From UBA1479 sp040218445 (GTDB lineage Bacteria; Pseudomonadota; Alphaproteobacteria; Rhodospirillales; Casp-alpha2), in the NCBI GenBank assembly GCA_040218445.1, contig JAVJRK010000016.1, positions 124,001 through 188,000 of the forward strand: a DNA stretch of 64,000 nt, in the 5' to 3' direction. Positions within the stretch are counted from its first letter, which is position 1; every line of letters starts with the position of its first letter. Both the position numbers and the translations under genes were made by a program. Of this stretch, positions 25,810-35,080 are shown piece after piece. Under the pieces are notes generated by a model. It did no database searches, was not told where the DNA came from, and saw nothing but the letters and a program-made list of their open reading frames with translations.

Positions 25810-25924
25810 GGACCGGCTGCGGAACGCATTCGCTGCTTGTGCAAAGGTTTGAAAATCAGGGTTTACGCCTTGATTTGTTAACCTTTTTCCTACAGTTTGA
25901 TGACCTGGTTCCCTGGGGATTCGA
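25810..25924 (+). promoter_or_regulatory. Leader and probable promoter region of the lpt operon
   Basis: A 115-base gap before lptF, more AT-rich than its flanks. Candidate elements are TTGATT (25870-25875) and TACAGT (25891-25896), but the 15-base spacing is short, so the exact promoter is uncertain. This gap marks the start of the long operon that runs to rsmA. Confidence 0.35.
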
Positions 25925-27040
25925 ATGAACTCGCTGACGCGCTACGTATTGCGCCAACTACTGGTTGGCATGATTCTCGTGACGACGGGCCTGACATGTA
26001 TCATCTGGCTCACACAGTCGCTGCGTTTTGTCGAGATGATCGTCAACCGTGGGTTGAGTGCTGGTACATTTCTCTACCTTTCCGGTCTTCTTCTGCCCAA
26101 TTTCCTGATCGTGATCCTGCCCATTGCCTTGTTTACCGTGGTGGTATTCATTTACGCGAAACTGATCACGGACCGGGAATTGGTCGTCATGCGGGCAACG
26201 GGCCTCAGCCAGTTCGCCCTTGCCAAGCCGGCATTGATCCTGGCGCTTGGGACAATCGCCTTGTCTTATACGCTCCATCTCAAGCTGGTCCCCGAATCCT
26301 ACCGTGCGTTTCGTGACCTGCAATGGGACATCCGCAACAGCGTTTCTCACGTGTTGTTGAAAGAAGGCGAATTCAACAACGTCGGGAAAACGACCACGGT
26401 CTATATCCGCACGCGAACGAATGACGGCCAATTGCACGGCATTCTGGTCCACGACACCCGCGACAAGACAAAGCCCTTCACCTTGATGGCCGATCGCGGT
26501 GCCATGATCGACACGCCGACGGGCCCGCGCGTGGTAATGTTCAAAGGCAACCGGCAGGAAGTCGACAAGACAACCAACAAGCTTTCCATCCTCTACTTTG
26601 ACCGCTGGGTCTACAACTTGGCGCTTGGCGGCCCCCAAGGCCAACGATGGCGAGAACCACGCGAACGCACGCTGGATGAGTTGTTCGACACACCGAATCA
26701 GGCACATATCATCGGCCCCCAGAATGTCGGTAAATTCATTGTCGAAGCACACCGCCGGTTAATCGCCCCGATGCTCTGCCTGAGTTTCACCATCATCGGA
26801 TTGTGTAGCCTGCTGACCGGTAATTTCGGCCGGCGCACCCAAACCGCCCGGGTTCTGGCCGCAGTCGGCGCGATGGTCGTGCTACAGGGGCTCATCCTTG
26901 CAACGGAAAACGTCGTGGCGAAGAACACGGACCTCATTCCATTGCTCTATGCTGCGGTCCTGTTCCCTCTACCCGTCGCCTGGTTCATCATGGTGCGCGC
27001 ACCATCGGCTTCGCCGACAACCGCCCCCCAGGCCACGTGA
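25925..27040 (+). CDS. lptF: LPS export ABC transporter permease LptF
   Basis: A 371-residue inner-membrane permease. Three N-terminal segments (ending in the RELVVMRATGLS coupling motif near residue 85-96), a periplasmic beta-jellyroll domain (about 130-265, including TTVYIRTRTNDGQLHGILVHD and FTLMADRGAMI) and three C-terminal segments make the LptF plan. With LptG and the ATPase LptB it extracts lipopolysaccharide from the inner membrane and passes it to the Lpt bridge. The next gene, lptG, begins about 14 bases after its stop. Confidence 0.93.
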   Translation: MNSLTRYVLRQLLVGMILVTTGLTCIIWLTQSLRFVEMIVNRGLSAGTFLYLSGLLLPNFLIVILPIALFTVVVFIYAKLITDRELVVMRATGLSQFALAKPALILALGTIALSYTLHLKLVPESYRAFRDLQWDIRNSVSHVLLKEGEFNNVGKTTTVYIRTRTNDGQLHGILVHDTRDKTKPFTLMADRGAMIDTPTGPRVVMFKGNRQEVDKTTNKLSILYFDRWVYNLALGGPQGQRWREPRERTLDELFDTPNQAHIIGPQNVGKFIVEAHRRLIAPMLCLSFTIIGLCSLLTGNFGRRTQTARVLAAVGAMVVLQGLILATENVVAKNTDLIPLLYAAVLFPLPVAWFIMVRAPSASPTTAPQAT

Positions 27041-27054
27041 GGCAGGGACACATC

Positions 27055-28155
27055 ATGCGCTTGTCAACGATCCTATCCGTTTATATCGGTCGCCATTTCC
27101 TGATTAGCTTCTTGGGAATTTTCTTTTTGTTCTTGATGCTGATCCTGTTGTTCGACTCCGTAGAGTTGCTTCGCCGGTCCGCTCAACGGGAAAACGTGAC
27201 GTTAGCCATGGTCCTGGAAATGTCTTTGCTGAAACTCCCGTTCATGGGGCAAAAGACCTTCCCCTTCGCGATCCTATTCGGCGGCATGGCTGCGTTCTGG
27301 CGTTTGACGCGGACCAATGAACTGGTGGTCACCCGGGCGACAGGTATCTCGGCTTGGCAATTCATGCTGCCGGTGCTGTTCCTGGCGTTTTTGCTGGGCC
27401 TACTACAGGTCATGGTCATCAACCCCCTATCATCCTCCATGCTTGCTCGATATGAACGTTTGGAAGCAACCCGCATTGAAGGTCACGCCAGTTTCCTTTC
27501 AATTTCTAATTCCGGTCTGTGGCTTCGGCAGGCAGATGACAAAGGTCAAAGCGTGGTTCACGCGGAGCGAGTCCTGCAGCAGAAAAGCGAGGTCGAATTA
27601 CGCAATGTCCTGGTCTTTCTCTACGAAGGGAAAGATACCTTCCGCCAACGGGTCGATGCCCAATCGGCACGCCTGGAAGACGGGTTTTGGCATTTAAAAG
27701 AAGCCTGGATGTTTGAACCCGAAGCGCCTCCCCGGTTCGAAAAAGACTACTGGCTGCCCACGGATCTGACAGTTAACAGAATTCAGGACAATTTCGCCCC
27801 GCCGGAAACGATGTCATTCTGGGATTTACCCCGTTTCATCCAAACACTTGAGAATGCCGGGTTTTCAGCCATACGACATCGCCTGTATTGGCATACGCTG
27901 CTGTCGGCCCCGCTGTTGATGTGTGCCATGGTACTGATCGCGGCGACCTTCACCTTGCGTCAAACACGCCGGGGCGGAACGACCTTTGTTATCGCCGGCG
28001 GCGTTTTCACAGGGTTTGTTCTGTATTTCTTCTCCGATATCGTCTTCGCGCTCGGTCTATCCGACAGTATTCCGGTGCTTCTGGCCGCATGGACACCATC
28101 AGGTGTCGCCACCATGCTGGGGGCGGCCATGTTGTTGCATCTGGAGGACGGGTAA
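27055..28155 (+). CDS. lptG: LPS export ABC transporter permease LptG
   Basis: A 366-residue partner of LptF with the same three-plus-three membrane plan around a periplasmic domain. The coupling motif reads TNELVVTRATGIS (about residues 85-97). The C-terminal segments include SAPLLMCAMVLIAATFTLRQTRRGG and FVLYFFSDIVFALGLS. I chose the ATG at 27055; an earlier in-frame GTG at 27037 overlaps lptF but lacks a ribosome site. It is followed by lptD after five bases. Confidence 0.93.
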   Translation: MRLSTILSVYIGRHFLISFLGIFFLFLMLILLFDSVELLRRSAQRENVTLAMVLEMSLLKLPFMGQKTFPFAILFGGMAAFWRLTRTNELVVTRATGISAWQFMLPVLFLAFLLGLLQVMVINPLSSSMLARYERLEATRIEGHASFLSISNSGLWLRQADDKGQSVVHAERVLQQKSEVELRNVLVFLYEGKDTFRQRVDAQSARLEDGFWHLKEAWMFEPEAPPRFEKDYWLPTDLTVNRIQDNFAPPETMSFWDLPRFIQTLENAGFSAIRHRLYWHTLLSAPLLMCAMVLIAATFTLRQTRRGGTTFVIAGGVFTGFVLYFFSDIVFALGLSDSIPVLLAAWTPSGVATMLGAAMLLHLEDG

Positions 28156-28160
28156 GCGCC

Positions 28161-30857
28161 ATGATCTATCGCCCATGCCTCAATTTTCTTTCCCGCGTCT
28201 TTGCTGTCCCACTTCTGGCCAGTACCGTCACCATGAGCGCGGCGCAATCGGCGGGGGCAGCCACCCCCGATGGAGCCAATGCCTCAAGACCATTGGGCAT
28301 TCTTTTGAACACGAATAAGACCGAAGCACCGAACAGCAACCGAGCAACCGGCTTGCCGCGCCCCATCCCGACACCGCCGCCGACATTGTCCGCACCAGCC
28401 ACAAAACCAGCCCCCTCACGCCTGTTTAATGCGGTGCCCGAACCGGCATCACGGCCCCAGCAACCGATCCTGTCGGCACCAAAGACTGTTCCGAACACCC
28501 TTTACCAAGCCCCTCAGGTTCGACAGCAGCCGACCCGCCTGTTCAATGCGCCCTCCGTCCAGCGATCCTCTTCCGTCACACGGCCCGTCACCGAAACACA
28601 ACAGGATGGAGCACGTCCGCTTGGCCTGTTGTTCGACGCCAGCAACAGCCCATTCGTCCCCCGTGCCGGTGTGGCTCCCGTGAACAGTCGAGCACAGCAG
28701 GACACGCCCACTCCGTCCCATCCGACACCGGCAACCTTGAACCCCGCCCCCCGGACTGTCCCACAATCAACGCCGTCGCCCCTCCCGGTATCAACACAGC
28801 CCACCGGCACGGAAGCCCCCCCGGAAGTTCCGGTCAACTTGCTTGCCGATGAAATGAGCTTTGATCAGGAGAACAGCCTTGTCATTGCGCAGGGCGGTGT
28901 TGAAATCAGCTATGGCAAACGCACCCTTTACGCTGACAAGGTCACCTACAACCAGAACACGGACATTGTTCAGGCTTTGGGCAATATCACGATCCTGGAG
29001 CCGACGGGTGAAACCATGTTCGCGGACCAGATCACCATCACAGGTGATTTGAAGGACGGTCTTGTCCGTAATATCGGTGTAATCCTCGCAGATCGTTCGC
29101 GCCTTGCGGCCCAAGGCGCCAAACGAAGCGGCGCTATTGTCACGGAATTGCGTCAGGGCGTTTATTCACCTTGTAACCTCTGCGCGGATGACCCGGATGC
29201 CTCTCCGCTTTGGCAGATTAGGGCCGTGCGCGTTATCCACGATCAGCGTAGCAAGACCATAGAATACCGGGATGCCTGGCTTGAAGTTTATGGCTATCCG
29301 GTTCTCTACACCCCTTACTTCATCCATCCTGATCCAAGCATCCGGCGCAAAGCAGGATTCCTGGCCCCTGGCTTCGGTGGATCGTCGGATCTGGGCTTTG
29401 TCACCCGCATTCCGTATTTTTATCCGATTGACGATTCATCCGACGTCACGGCTATCCCTGCCTTTTCGGAATCCGAAGGCTTCCAATTGACAGTCGATTA
29501 TCGAAAACGGTTCAAGGATGGAAAGATTGATGCTGAAGTCAGTGGCATCAATGATTCGGAAGGCGATTTCCGAGGTCACATATTTTCCGAAGCCCTGTGG
29601 GATATCAATAAGACCTGGCGCGCCGGTTTCGACATCCAGCGCGCCACGGATGACACCTATCTTCGCCGCTTCGGCTTCGAAAGCCTGCCCGTGCTTGAAA
29701 GCCGCGTTTTCGCTGAAGGGTTCCGCGGTCGTAACTACCTGGCGGTCAATGCTTATTCCTTCCAGGACCAACGCGCCGATGCAGATGCCATCGACAGCCC
29801 GATCATCCTTCCCTTTGTCGAATTCAGCCATGTCGGCGAACCGGACCGGTTCGGTGGAAGTTTAACTGTTGATGCAAGCCTGCTGGTCGTCTCGCGAGAT
29901 GAAAGCGGAAACGACACCCGCCGGATTTCGATACGGCCTTCATGGAACCGCCGTTTTTCAGATTCGATCGGCAACCTGATCAGCTTTTCCACAGGCTTAT
30001 GGGCCGACGGATACCACGTCAATAACGTAAGCCGCGAAAACGATGCGGACTTCACTGGCGTCACAGGACGGATTTACCCCTATGCCTCCCTGAATTGGCG
30101 CTTTCCTTTGATCAGCCACCTTGGCAAGGCCAATCAAACGTTGGAGCCGATCGTCAACATCATCACAAGTCCGAATGGTGGAAATCCTTCGAAAATCCCC
30201 AACGAAGACAGCCAGGAATTCGAATTCGACGATACCAATCTGTTCGGCGTTAATCGGTTCGGGGGGGTCGACCGGGTCGAAGGCGGAACCCGTGTCAATT
30301 ATGGAATGAAATGGGGGTTATCCGGACCATCCGGGGATGGGCTTTCATTGCTTGTTGGTCAAACCTACAGATTCCACACTGACGACACTTTCTCCGAAGG
30401 AAGCGGCTTGGAAGACGACCTGTCGGATATCGTTGCAACAGCGCGGATCAGGCCATCACAGTACTTTGATTTGGCTTACCGGACTCAGATCGAGAAAGAC
30501 GGGTTCTCGCCTCGCCGCCATCAGGTGCGTTTTAATGCGGGCGTGCCATTGCTGCGCGGCTCGGCCAGCTATATCTTCTTCGAAGAACCGGAAGACAGTG
30601 AATTCTCGGGCCGTGAGGAATTATCGCTTTCCGTTTCATCCCAATTCTCCCGGGATTGGCGCATTAACTTCCAAGCCGTGCGGGACATGGCTGCCAATGA
30701 AATGCGCTCTCTCGTGAGCGATCTTGTTTTCGAAAACGAATGTCTAGTTGTTACCACTCGGTTTTCCCGAACCTTCTACGAAGACAGAGACCTGAAACCT
30801 ACCGACGCCTTTACGATCAATTTGCTACTGAAGACCTTGGGACAGATCACCTTCTAA
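28161..30857 (+). CDS. lptD: LPS-assembly outer-membrane protein LptD
   Basis: An 898-residue outer-membrane LPS translocon. Residues 1-34 are a signal peptide. Residues about 35-222 are an unusual proline/threonine-rich linker with short repeats. The periplasmic LptA-like domain runs from 224 (VNLLADEMSFDQENSLVIAQGGV) to about 335, and the rest is the beta-barrel, starting with WQIRAVRVIHDQRSKTIEYRDAWLEVYGYPVLYTPYF. Cysteines C338 and C341 near the domain boundary and C861 near the C terminus are the candidates for the domain-linking disulfides. The ATG at 28161 follows lptG by five bases, with GGAGG about 13 bases upstream. Confidence 0.93.
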   Translation: MIYRPCLNFLSRVFAVPLLASTVTMSAAQSAGAATPDGANASRPLGILLNTNKTEAPNSNRATGLPRPIPTPPPTLSAPATKPAPSRLFNAVPEPASRPQQPILSAPKTVPNTLYQAPQVRQQPTRLFNAPSVQRSSSVTRPVTETQQDGARPLGLLFDASNSPFVPRAGVAPVNSRAQQDTPTPSHPTPATLNPAPRTVPQSTPSPLPVSTQPTGTEAPPEVPVNLLADEMSFDQENSLVIAQGGVEISYGKRTLYADKVTYNQNTDIVQALGNITILEPTGETMFADQITITGDLKDGLVRNIGVILADRSRLAAQGAKRSGAIVTELRQGVYSPCNLCADDPDASPLWQIRAVRVIHDQRSKTIEYRDAWLEVYGYPVLYTPYFIHPDPSIRRKAGFLAPGFGGSSDLGFVTRIPYFYPIDDSSDVTAIPAFSESEGFQLTVDYRKRFKDGKIDAEVSGINDSEGDFRGHIFSEALWDINKTWRAGFDIQRATDDTYLRRFGFESLPVLESRVFAEGFRGRNYLAVNAYSFQDQRADADAIDSPIILPFVEFSHVGEPDRFGGSLTVDASLLVVSRDESGNDTRRISIRPSWNRRFSDSIGNLISFSTGLWADGYHVNNVSRENDADFTGVTGRIYPYASLNWRFPLISHLGKANQTLEPIVNIITSPNGGNPSKIPNEDSQEFEFDDTNLFGVNRFGGVDRVEGGTRVNYGMKWGLSGPSGDGLSLLVGQTYRFHTDDTFSEGSGLEDDLSDIVATARIRPSQYFDLAYRTQIEKDGFSPRRHQVRFNAGVPLLRGSASYIFFEEPEDSEFSGREELSLSVSSQFSRDWRINFQAVRDMAANEMRSLVSDLVFENECLVVTTRFSRTFYEDRDLKPTDAFTINLLLKTLGQITF

Positions 30858-32180
30858 ATGCGACTTTCGCCGATCATGCCATTCATAACAGCCCCCCGAC
30901 GCCGTCCGCGTTGGATATCGCCTGGCCTTAATATGATAATTATCTGCCTTGCCGTTTCCCTGCTCAACGGTATGCCCGCGCAAGCGCAGCAGATGGGCAT
31001 CGTCGCAACCGTCAACAATGCCCCTATATCGCAATACGACCTGCACGCCCGCATGCGACTGGTGATTGCCATGGCGGGGCTTCCCGCGACGCGTCAGACG
31101 GCACAGCAACTGGCGCCAAAGATTATCGACACCCTGATCGATGAAGAATTAAAGCGGCAGGAAGCGGAAAGAATGGATATCCGGATTCCTGAAAGCGCTG
31201 TCGATGAGACAGTTCGAAAATACGAACAATCCCGCAACCTACCGGCGGGCGGCATGATGAAATTGCTGGAGGATCTGGGTTTATCGAAGGAGGTCTTGTA
31301 TCAACAGATCCGCGCCGACCTTGCCTGGAGCGATGCCTTGCGTCTTCGGTTCCGGGCTCTCACCAAAACCGCGGACGAAGAAATCGACGAAGAAATTGCC
31401 CGCTTGGAAGCGGAAAAAGGAAAGCCGGTAGGCTTGCTGTCGGAAATTTTTCTGCCCATCGATCAGCCTGATAAAAGTGCGGAAGTCAAAACTGTCGCGG
31501 ACCGCATCCTGAATGAATTGAAGAGTGGTGCTCCTTTTCAGGCCATGGCGACAACGTTCTCTCAAAGCCCGACCGCGGCTGTCGGGGGAGATCTCGGCTG
31601 GGTCTCCATGGGAACACTCGCCCCCGAGGTCTCGAAGGTTCTTTCCTCTATATCAAAAGGCGATATTTCACCCCCCATCCGAACGGCTGCAGGGTACTCA
31701 ATTTACTGGCTACGCGATCAGCGTGTTTCTCAAGGCGCAGAGGGACCATCGGTCGATCCACAGGTTGTTCTGGAACAGCTTACCATCCCGGTCGCAGACA
31801 CCGGCCAGAGACAGGACATCGAAGAAAAACGCGACCTGGCCAAACGCCTGCGCCTGCGCGCCGACAATTGCACCAACATGCATGACATGCCGAATCAGGT
31901 TACGGCCGGGTTGAAGGCGGACCGCCTGAAACTTCGCACAAGCCAGCTCTCACCCCTTGTCAGGGATGCGATCAAGGACCTTCAAGACGGCAAAACGAGT
32001 GAGGTTATCAAGGTACCGGGAGCATTCATGTTGTTCATGGTCTGCGAACGGATATCTTCAAATTCCAAAGAATTACTCCGAAATCGCATTCGTAACCGCC
32101 TGATTGATGCCCGCCTTGATTTGGCGGCCCGACAGTTCCTGCGCGACCTGCGGCGCAACGCCTTCATCGAACGGCGCTGA
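30858..32180 (+). CDS. surA: Periplasmic chaperone/peptidyl-prolyl isomerase SurA
   Basis: A 440-residue SurA protein that escorts outer-membrane proteins such as LptD. An N-terminal signal segment precedes the QMGIVATVNNAPISQYDLHARMRL chaperone start. The parvulin domain lies around 185-295 (SEIFLPID to AGYSIYWLRDQ), with GGDLGWVSMGTLAPEV in its core, and a weaker second repeat (TSQLSPLVRDAIKDLQDGKTSEVIKV) follows. The ATG is immediately after the lptD TAA (TAAATG), so translation is probably coupled. Confidence 0.9.
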   Translation: MRLSPIMPFITAPRRRPRWISPGLNMIIICLAVSLLNGMPAQAQQMGIVATVNNAPISQYDLHARMRLVIAMAGLPATRQTAQQLAPKIIDTLIDEELKRQEAERMDIRIPESAVDETVRKYEQSRNLPAGGMMKLLEDLGLSKEVLYQQIRADLAWSDALRLRFRALTKTADEEIDEEIARLEAEKGKPVGLLSEIFLPIDQPDKSAEVKTVADRILNELKSGAPFQAMATTFSQSPTAAVGGDLGWVSMGTLAPEVSKVLSSISKGDISPPIRTAAGYSIYWLRDQRVSQGAEGPSVDPQVVLEQLTIPVADTGQRQDIEEKRDLAKRLRLRADNCTNMHDMPNQVTAGLKADRLKLRTSQLSPLVRDAIKDLQDGKTSEVIKVPGAFMLFMVCERISSNSKELLRNRIRNRLIDARLDLAARQFLRDLRRNAFIERR

Positions 32181-32183
32181 GAC

Positions 32184-33203
32184 ATGGGCATAACGGCGGA
32201 TACCGGCCCGCTGCCACTCGCCCTGACAATGGGTGAACCGGCCGGTGTCGGCGGCGAACTTTCCTTGCGTGCCTGGGACACGGCCCGAACAGCCATCGGT
32301 GCGTTTTTCGTTATTGATGATCCGGACCGCCTTCGGCACCTGGCGGCGCAGATCAATCTTGACGTTCCCATCGAAGAAATCCGATCCCCCAAGGATGCAT
32401 CGCAAGTCGTCACGAGCGCCCTGCCCGTCCTGCCCGAGCGGCTGGATACCCCGGTGAAGCTTGGCAAGCCCGATCCAGCCAATGCCGGCGCCGTCGTGCG
32501 CGCGATTGAACGGGCCGTGCATCTGTGCCTTGAAGGAGAGGCTGGCGGCATGGTCACCAACCCGATCCAGAAATCCGTGCTTTATGCCGCCGGGTTCAAG
32601 CATCCGGGACATACCGAATACATCGCCGAGCTTTGCGGCGTGTCCGATCCTGTGATGATGCTGGCCTGCGATGCGCTTCGCGCCGTGCCGGTCACGGTTC
32701 ATGTCAGCCTGCGGGACGCGGTCGAAAGCCTGACATCCGATGCCATCATCGCCAACGGTCGGGTCACCGCAGCAGCCTTGAAAAGAGATTTCGGGATCAT
32801 CAAACCACGTTTGGCCGTTGCTGGCCTTAACCCCCACGGTGGCGAGGATGGAACACTTGGCACGGAAGACCGTGACATCGTCGCACCGGCGGTTGCCCAG
32901 TTGCGGGCCGAAGGGATCGACGCCGTCGGCCCGGCCTCCCCCGATACCTTGTTCAGCCCGCGCGCCCGCCAAGGATATGACGCAGCCCTTTGCATGTATC
33001 ACGATCAAGCCCTGATCCCGGTGAAGGCCCTGGACTTTGACGGCGGCGTTAACGTCACCTTAGGCTTGCCGATCGTGCGCACATCGCCGGATCACGGCAC
33101 GGCATTGGATATCGCCGGCACGGGGCAGGCAAGCGAACAAAGCCTTGTCGCGGCCATGGTCATGGCCCGCAAGATCGCCCAGAACCGCGCACAGGCCGGC
33201 TGA
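32184..33203 (+). CDS. pdxA: 4-hydroxythreonine-4-phosphate dehydrogenase
   Basis: A 339-residue PdxA of vitamin B6 synthesis, oxidising 4-phosphohydroxy-L-threonine. LTMGEPAGVGGEL is the start motif. The metal-binding histidines are visible in FKHPGHTEYIAEL, YHDQALIPVK and near SPDHGTALDIAG, and AGLNPHGGEDGTLG is a strong family block. It begins three bases after the surA stop. From here on the base composition becomes markedly more GC-rich than in lptD/surA. Confidence 0.95.
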   Translation: MGITADTGPLPLALTMGEPAGVGGELSLRAWDTARTAIGAFFVIDDPDRLRHLAAQINLDVPIEEIRSPKDASQVVTSALPVLPERLDTPVKLGKPDPANAGAVVRAIERAVHLCLEGEAGGMVTNPIQKSVLYAAGFKHPGHTEYIAELCGVSDPVMMLACDALRAVPVTVHVSLRDAVESLTSDAIIANGRVTAAALKRDFGIIKPRLAVAGLNPHGGEDGTLGTEDRDIVAPAVAQLRAEGIDAVGPASPDTLFSPRARQGYDAALCMYHDQALIPVKALDFDGGVNVTLGLPIVRTSPDHGTALDIAGTGQASEQSLVAAMVMARKIAQNRAQAG

Positions 33204-33207
33204 AATC

Positions 33208-34032
33208 ATGACCGAACAACCGGACCTGCCGCCCCTGCGCGATGTCATCCGGGATCACGGCCTGGGCGCCCGCAAATCACTTGGCCAGCATTTTCTTTTG
33301 GACACCAATCTGACCGGCCGTATCGCCCGTGCAGCCGGCCCGCTGAACGGCGTCAACGTAATCGAAGTCGGCCCCGGCCCCGGCGGTTTGACCCGTGCCC
33401 TTCTGGCGCAGGATGCGGCTGCCGTCTGGGCCGTGGAAAAAGACAGCCGCTGCATTGCGGCCCTGACGGACCTGCAGACTGCCTATCCGAACCGCTTTCA
33501 CATCGTCGAAGGCGATGCCTTGAAAACGGATATCGCCGGGCTGACCCCCGCCCCGCGCGCGATCGTCGCCAACCTGCCCTATAACGTCTCCACCGTCCTG
33601 CTGCTGCAATGGCTGCATCAGATAGACGCCTTTCAGCGCATGGTCCTGATGTTTCAGAAAGAGGTCGCCGACCGGCTGACCGCCCAGCCGGGGACCAAAT
33701 CCTATGGTCGGCTCAGCGTCGTGACTCAATGGCTGTGCGATGTCCGCCCTCTGTTCAACGTCTCCAAACAAGCCTTTACCCCGCCGCCCAAGGTGGCCTC
33801 GACCGTGGTCGAACTGATCCCCCGCAAGAAACCCTTGGCCGATGCTGTGTTCTCCGAACTGGAAGCCGTAACCCAGGCGGCTTTCGGACAGCGCCGTAAA
33901 ATGCTGCGATCCAGCCTGAAAAGCCTGGGCCTTGACCCGGCCCAGGCGGGGATCAGTCCCGAAGCCCGGGCCGAAGACTTGAGCGTCGACGCGTTCTGCG
34001 CCTTGGCCCGGCAATTATCGGCGCGATCTTGA
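33208..34032 (+). CDS. rsmA: 16S rRNA (adenine1518-N6/adenine1519-N6)-dimethyltransferase
   Basis: A 274-residue KsgA/RsmA enzyme that dimethylates two adjacent adenosines near the 3' end of 16S rRNA. GARKSLGQHFLLD is the N-terminal signature, IEVGPGPGGLTRALL binds SAM, ANLPYNVSTVLLL is the catalytic NLPY motif, and FTPPPKVASTVVEL and AAFGQRRKMLRSSLKSL are the conserved C-terminal blocks. It starts four bases after the pdxA stop and is the last gene of the lptF-rsmA operon. Confidence 0.96.
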   Translation: MTEQPDLPPLRDVIRDHGLGARKSLGQHFLLDTNLTGRIARAAGPLNGVNVIEVGPGPGGLTRALLAQDAAAVWAVEKDSRCIAALTDLQTAYPNRFHIVEGDALKTDIAGLTPAPRAIVANLPYNVSTVLLLQWLHQIDAFQRMVLMFQKEVADRLTAQPGTKSYGRLSVVTQWLCDVRPLFNVSKQAFTPPPKVASTVVELIPRKKPLADAVFSELEAVTQAAFGQRRKMLRSSLKSLGLDPAQAGISPEARAEDLSVDAFCALARQLSARS

Positions 34033-34084
34033 CCGCCGTATTTACCGGGTCCAGTATTTGTGGATCGCAACAGGACGAACACCC

Positions 34085-35080
34085 ATGACGAACCGCACTC
34101 CCATTGCCGACGGCGCCCTTTGGACCCGCAACGATTTTCCCGAACCGCGCAGCTGGGTTCAGCACCTGACCCCGGAAATGATTGCCGAGATCGATGGCGC
34201 CGTGACCCATGCCATGGCTGCGGGCGGATCGCCTTATGATCTGACGCCGGAAACTTTTCCCCTGCTCCTGACCGCACCTTTGTTGGCTGAAGCCCGCGAT
34301 GCGTTGGAACACGGGCGCGGCTTCGCCGTGATTTCCGACATGCCGGTCGACCGCTACAGCTATGATGAAAACCTTGTTGCCTATTGCGGCCTGGCCGCCC
34401 ATCTGGGCGCCATCACGGCACAGACCGGGCGCGGCGAAAAATCCATCGACGTGACCGACAAGGGCATTCCTTATTCACATCAATCACGGGGATACAGTTC
34501 CAACAAACTGCTGCCGTTCCACACGGACGGCGCCGATCGGGTGGGGTTGCTCTGCCTGGACACGGCCTTGGATGGCGGCCTGTCGATCCTGGTATCGGCC
34601 CCCATGGTCTACAACATCATCACGGAAGAACGCCCGGACCTGATTCCCCTGTTCGAACGCGGGTTCTACCATCACCGCCGGGGCGAACAACCGGCGGGCG
34701 AAGGCCCTATTTCGGCTGACCACATTCCCGTGTTCAGTTTCCACAACGGGCTTCTGCACTGCTGCTACAACCGCAACCCGATCAACTGGGTCGAAAAGGA
34801 AGGCATGACGCTGAGCGACAAGGAAGTCGAAGCCTTGGATTACTTCGATTCCATCACCGCGCGGCCGGAACTCCAACTGCCCATGGAAATGCGCAAGGGC
34901 GACCTGCAATTCGTCAACAATTTCGTCATGCTGCATTCACGCACCGAATACATGGATGGCGAAGGCCACCACCGCCATCTGGTCCGGCTTTGGATGAATG
35001 ATCTGCAGTCGCGGCGCATCGGCCCGACGCTGTTGGATTTGTATTCGCCGGCGCATGCCCGGCGCATGGCCGCAGGCTAG
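34085..35080 (+). CDS. TauD/TfdA-like Fe(II)/2-oxoglutarate dioxygenase
   Basis: A 331-residue protein of the TauD/TfdA superfamily. LLPFHTDGADRV gives the H-x-D iron-binding pair, MLHSRTEY the distal histidine, and HHRHLVRLW the arginine that binds 2-oxoglutarate. YCGLAAHLGAITAQTGRGEKSIDV is the N-terminal core. The substrate is unknown; such proteins hydroxylate small carboxylated compounds. It interrupts the conserved block between rsmA and gmk, and its stop TAG overlaps the gmk stop on the other strand. Confidence 0.82.
   Translation: MTNRTPIADGALWTRNDFPEPRSWVQHLTPEMIAEIDGAVTHAMAAGGSPYDLTPETFPLLLTAPLLAEARDALEHGRGFAVISDMPVDRYSYDENLVAYCGLAAHLGAITAQTGRGEKSIDVTDKGIPYSHQSRGYSSNKLLPFHTDGADRVGLLCLDTALDGGLSILVSAPMVYNIITEERPDLIPLFERGFYHHRRGEQPAGEGPISADHIPVFSFHNGLLHCCYNRNPINWVEKEGMTLSDKEVEALDYFDSITARPELQLPMEMRKGDLQFVNNFVMLHSRTEYMDGEGHHRHLVRLWMNDLQSRRIGPTLLDLYSPAHARRMAAG

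Noticed and set aside
25910..25930. Stretch GGGGATTCGAATG near the lptF start resembling a tRNA T-arm
   Set aside because: No acceptor, D or anticodon arm can be built around it.
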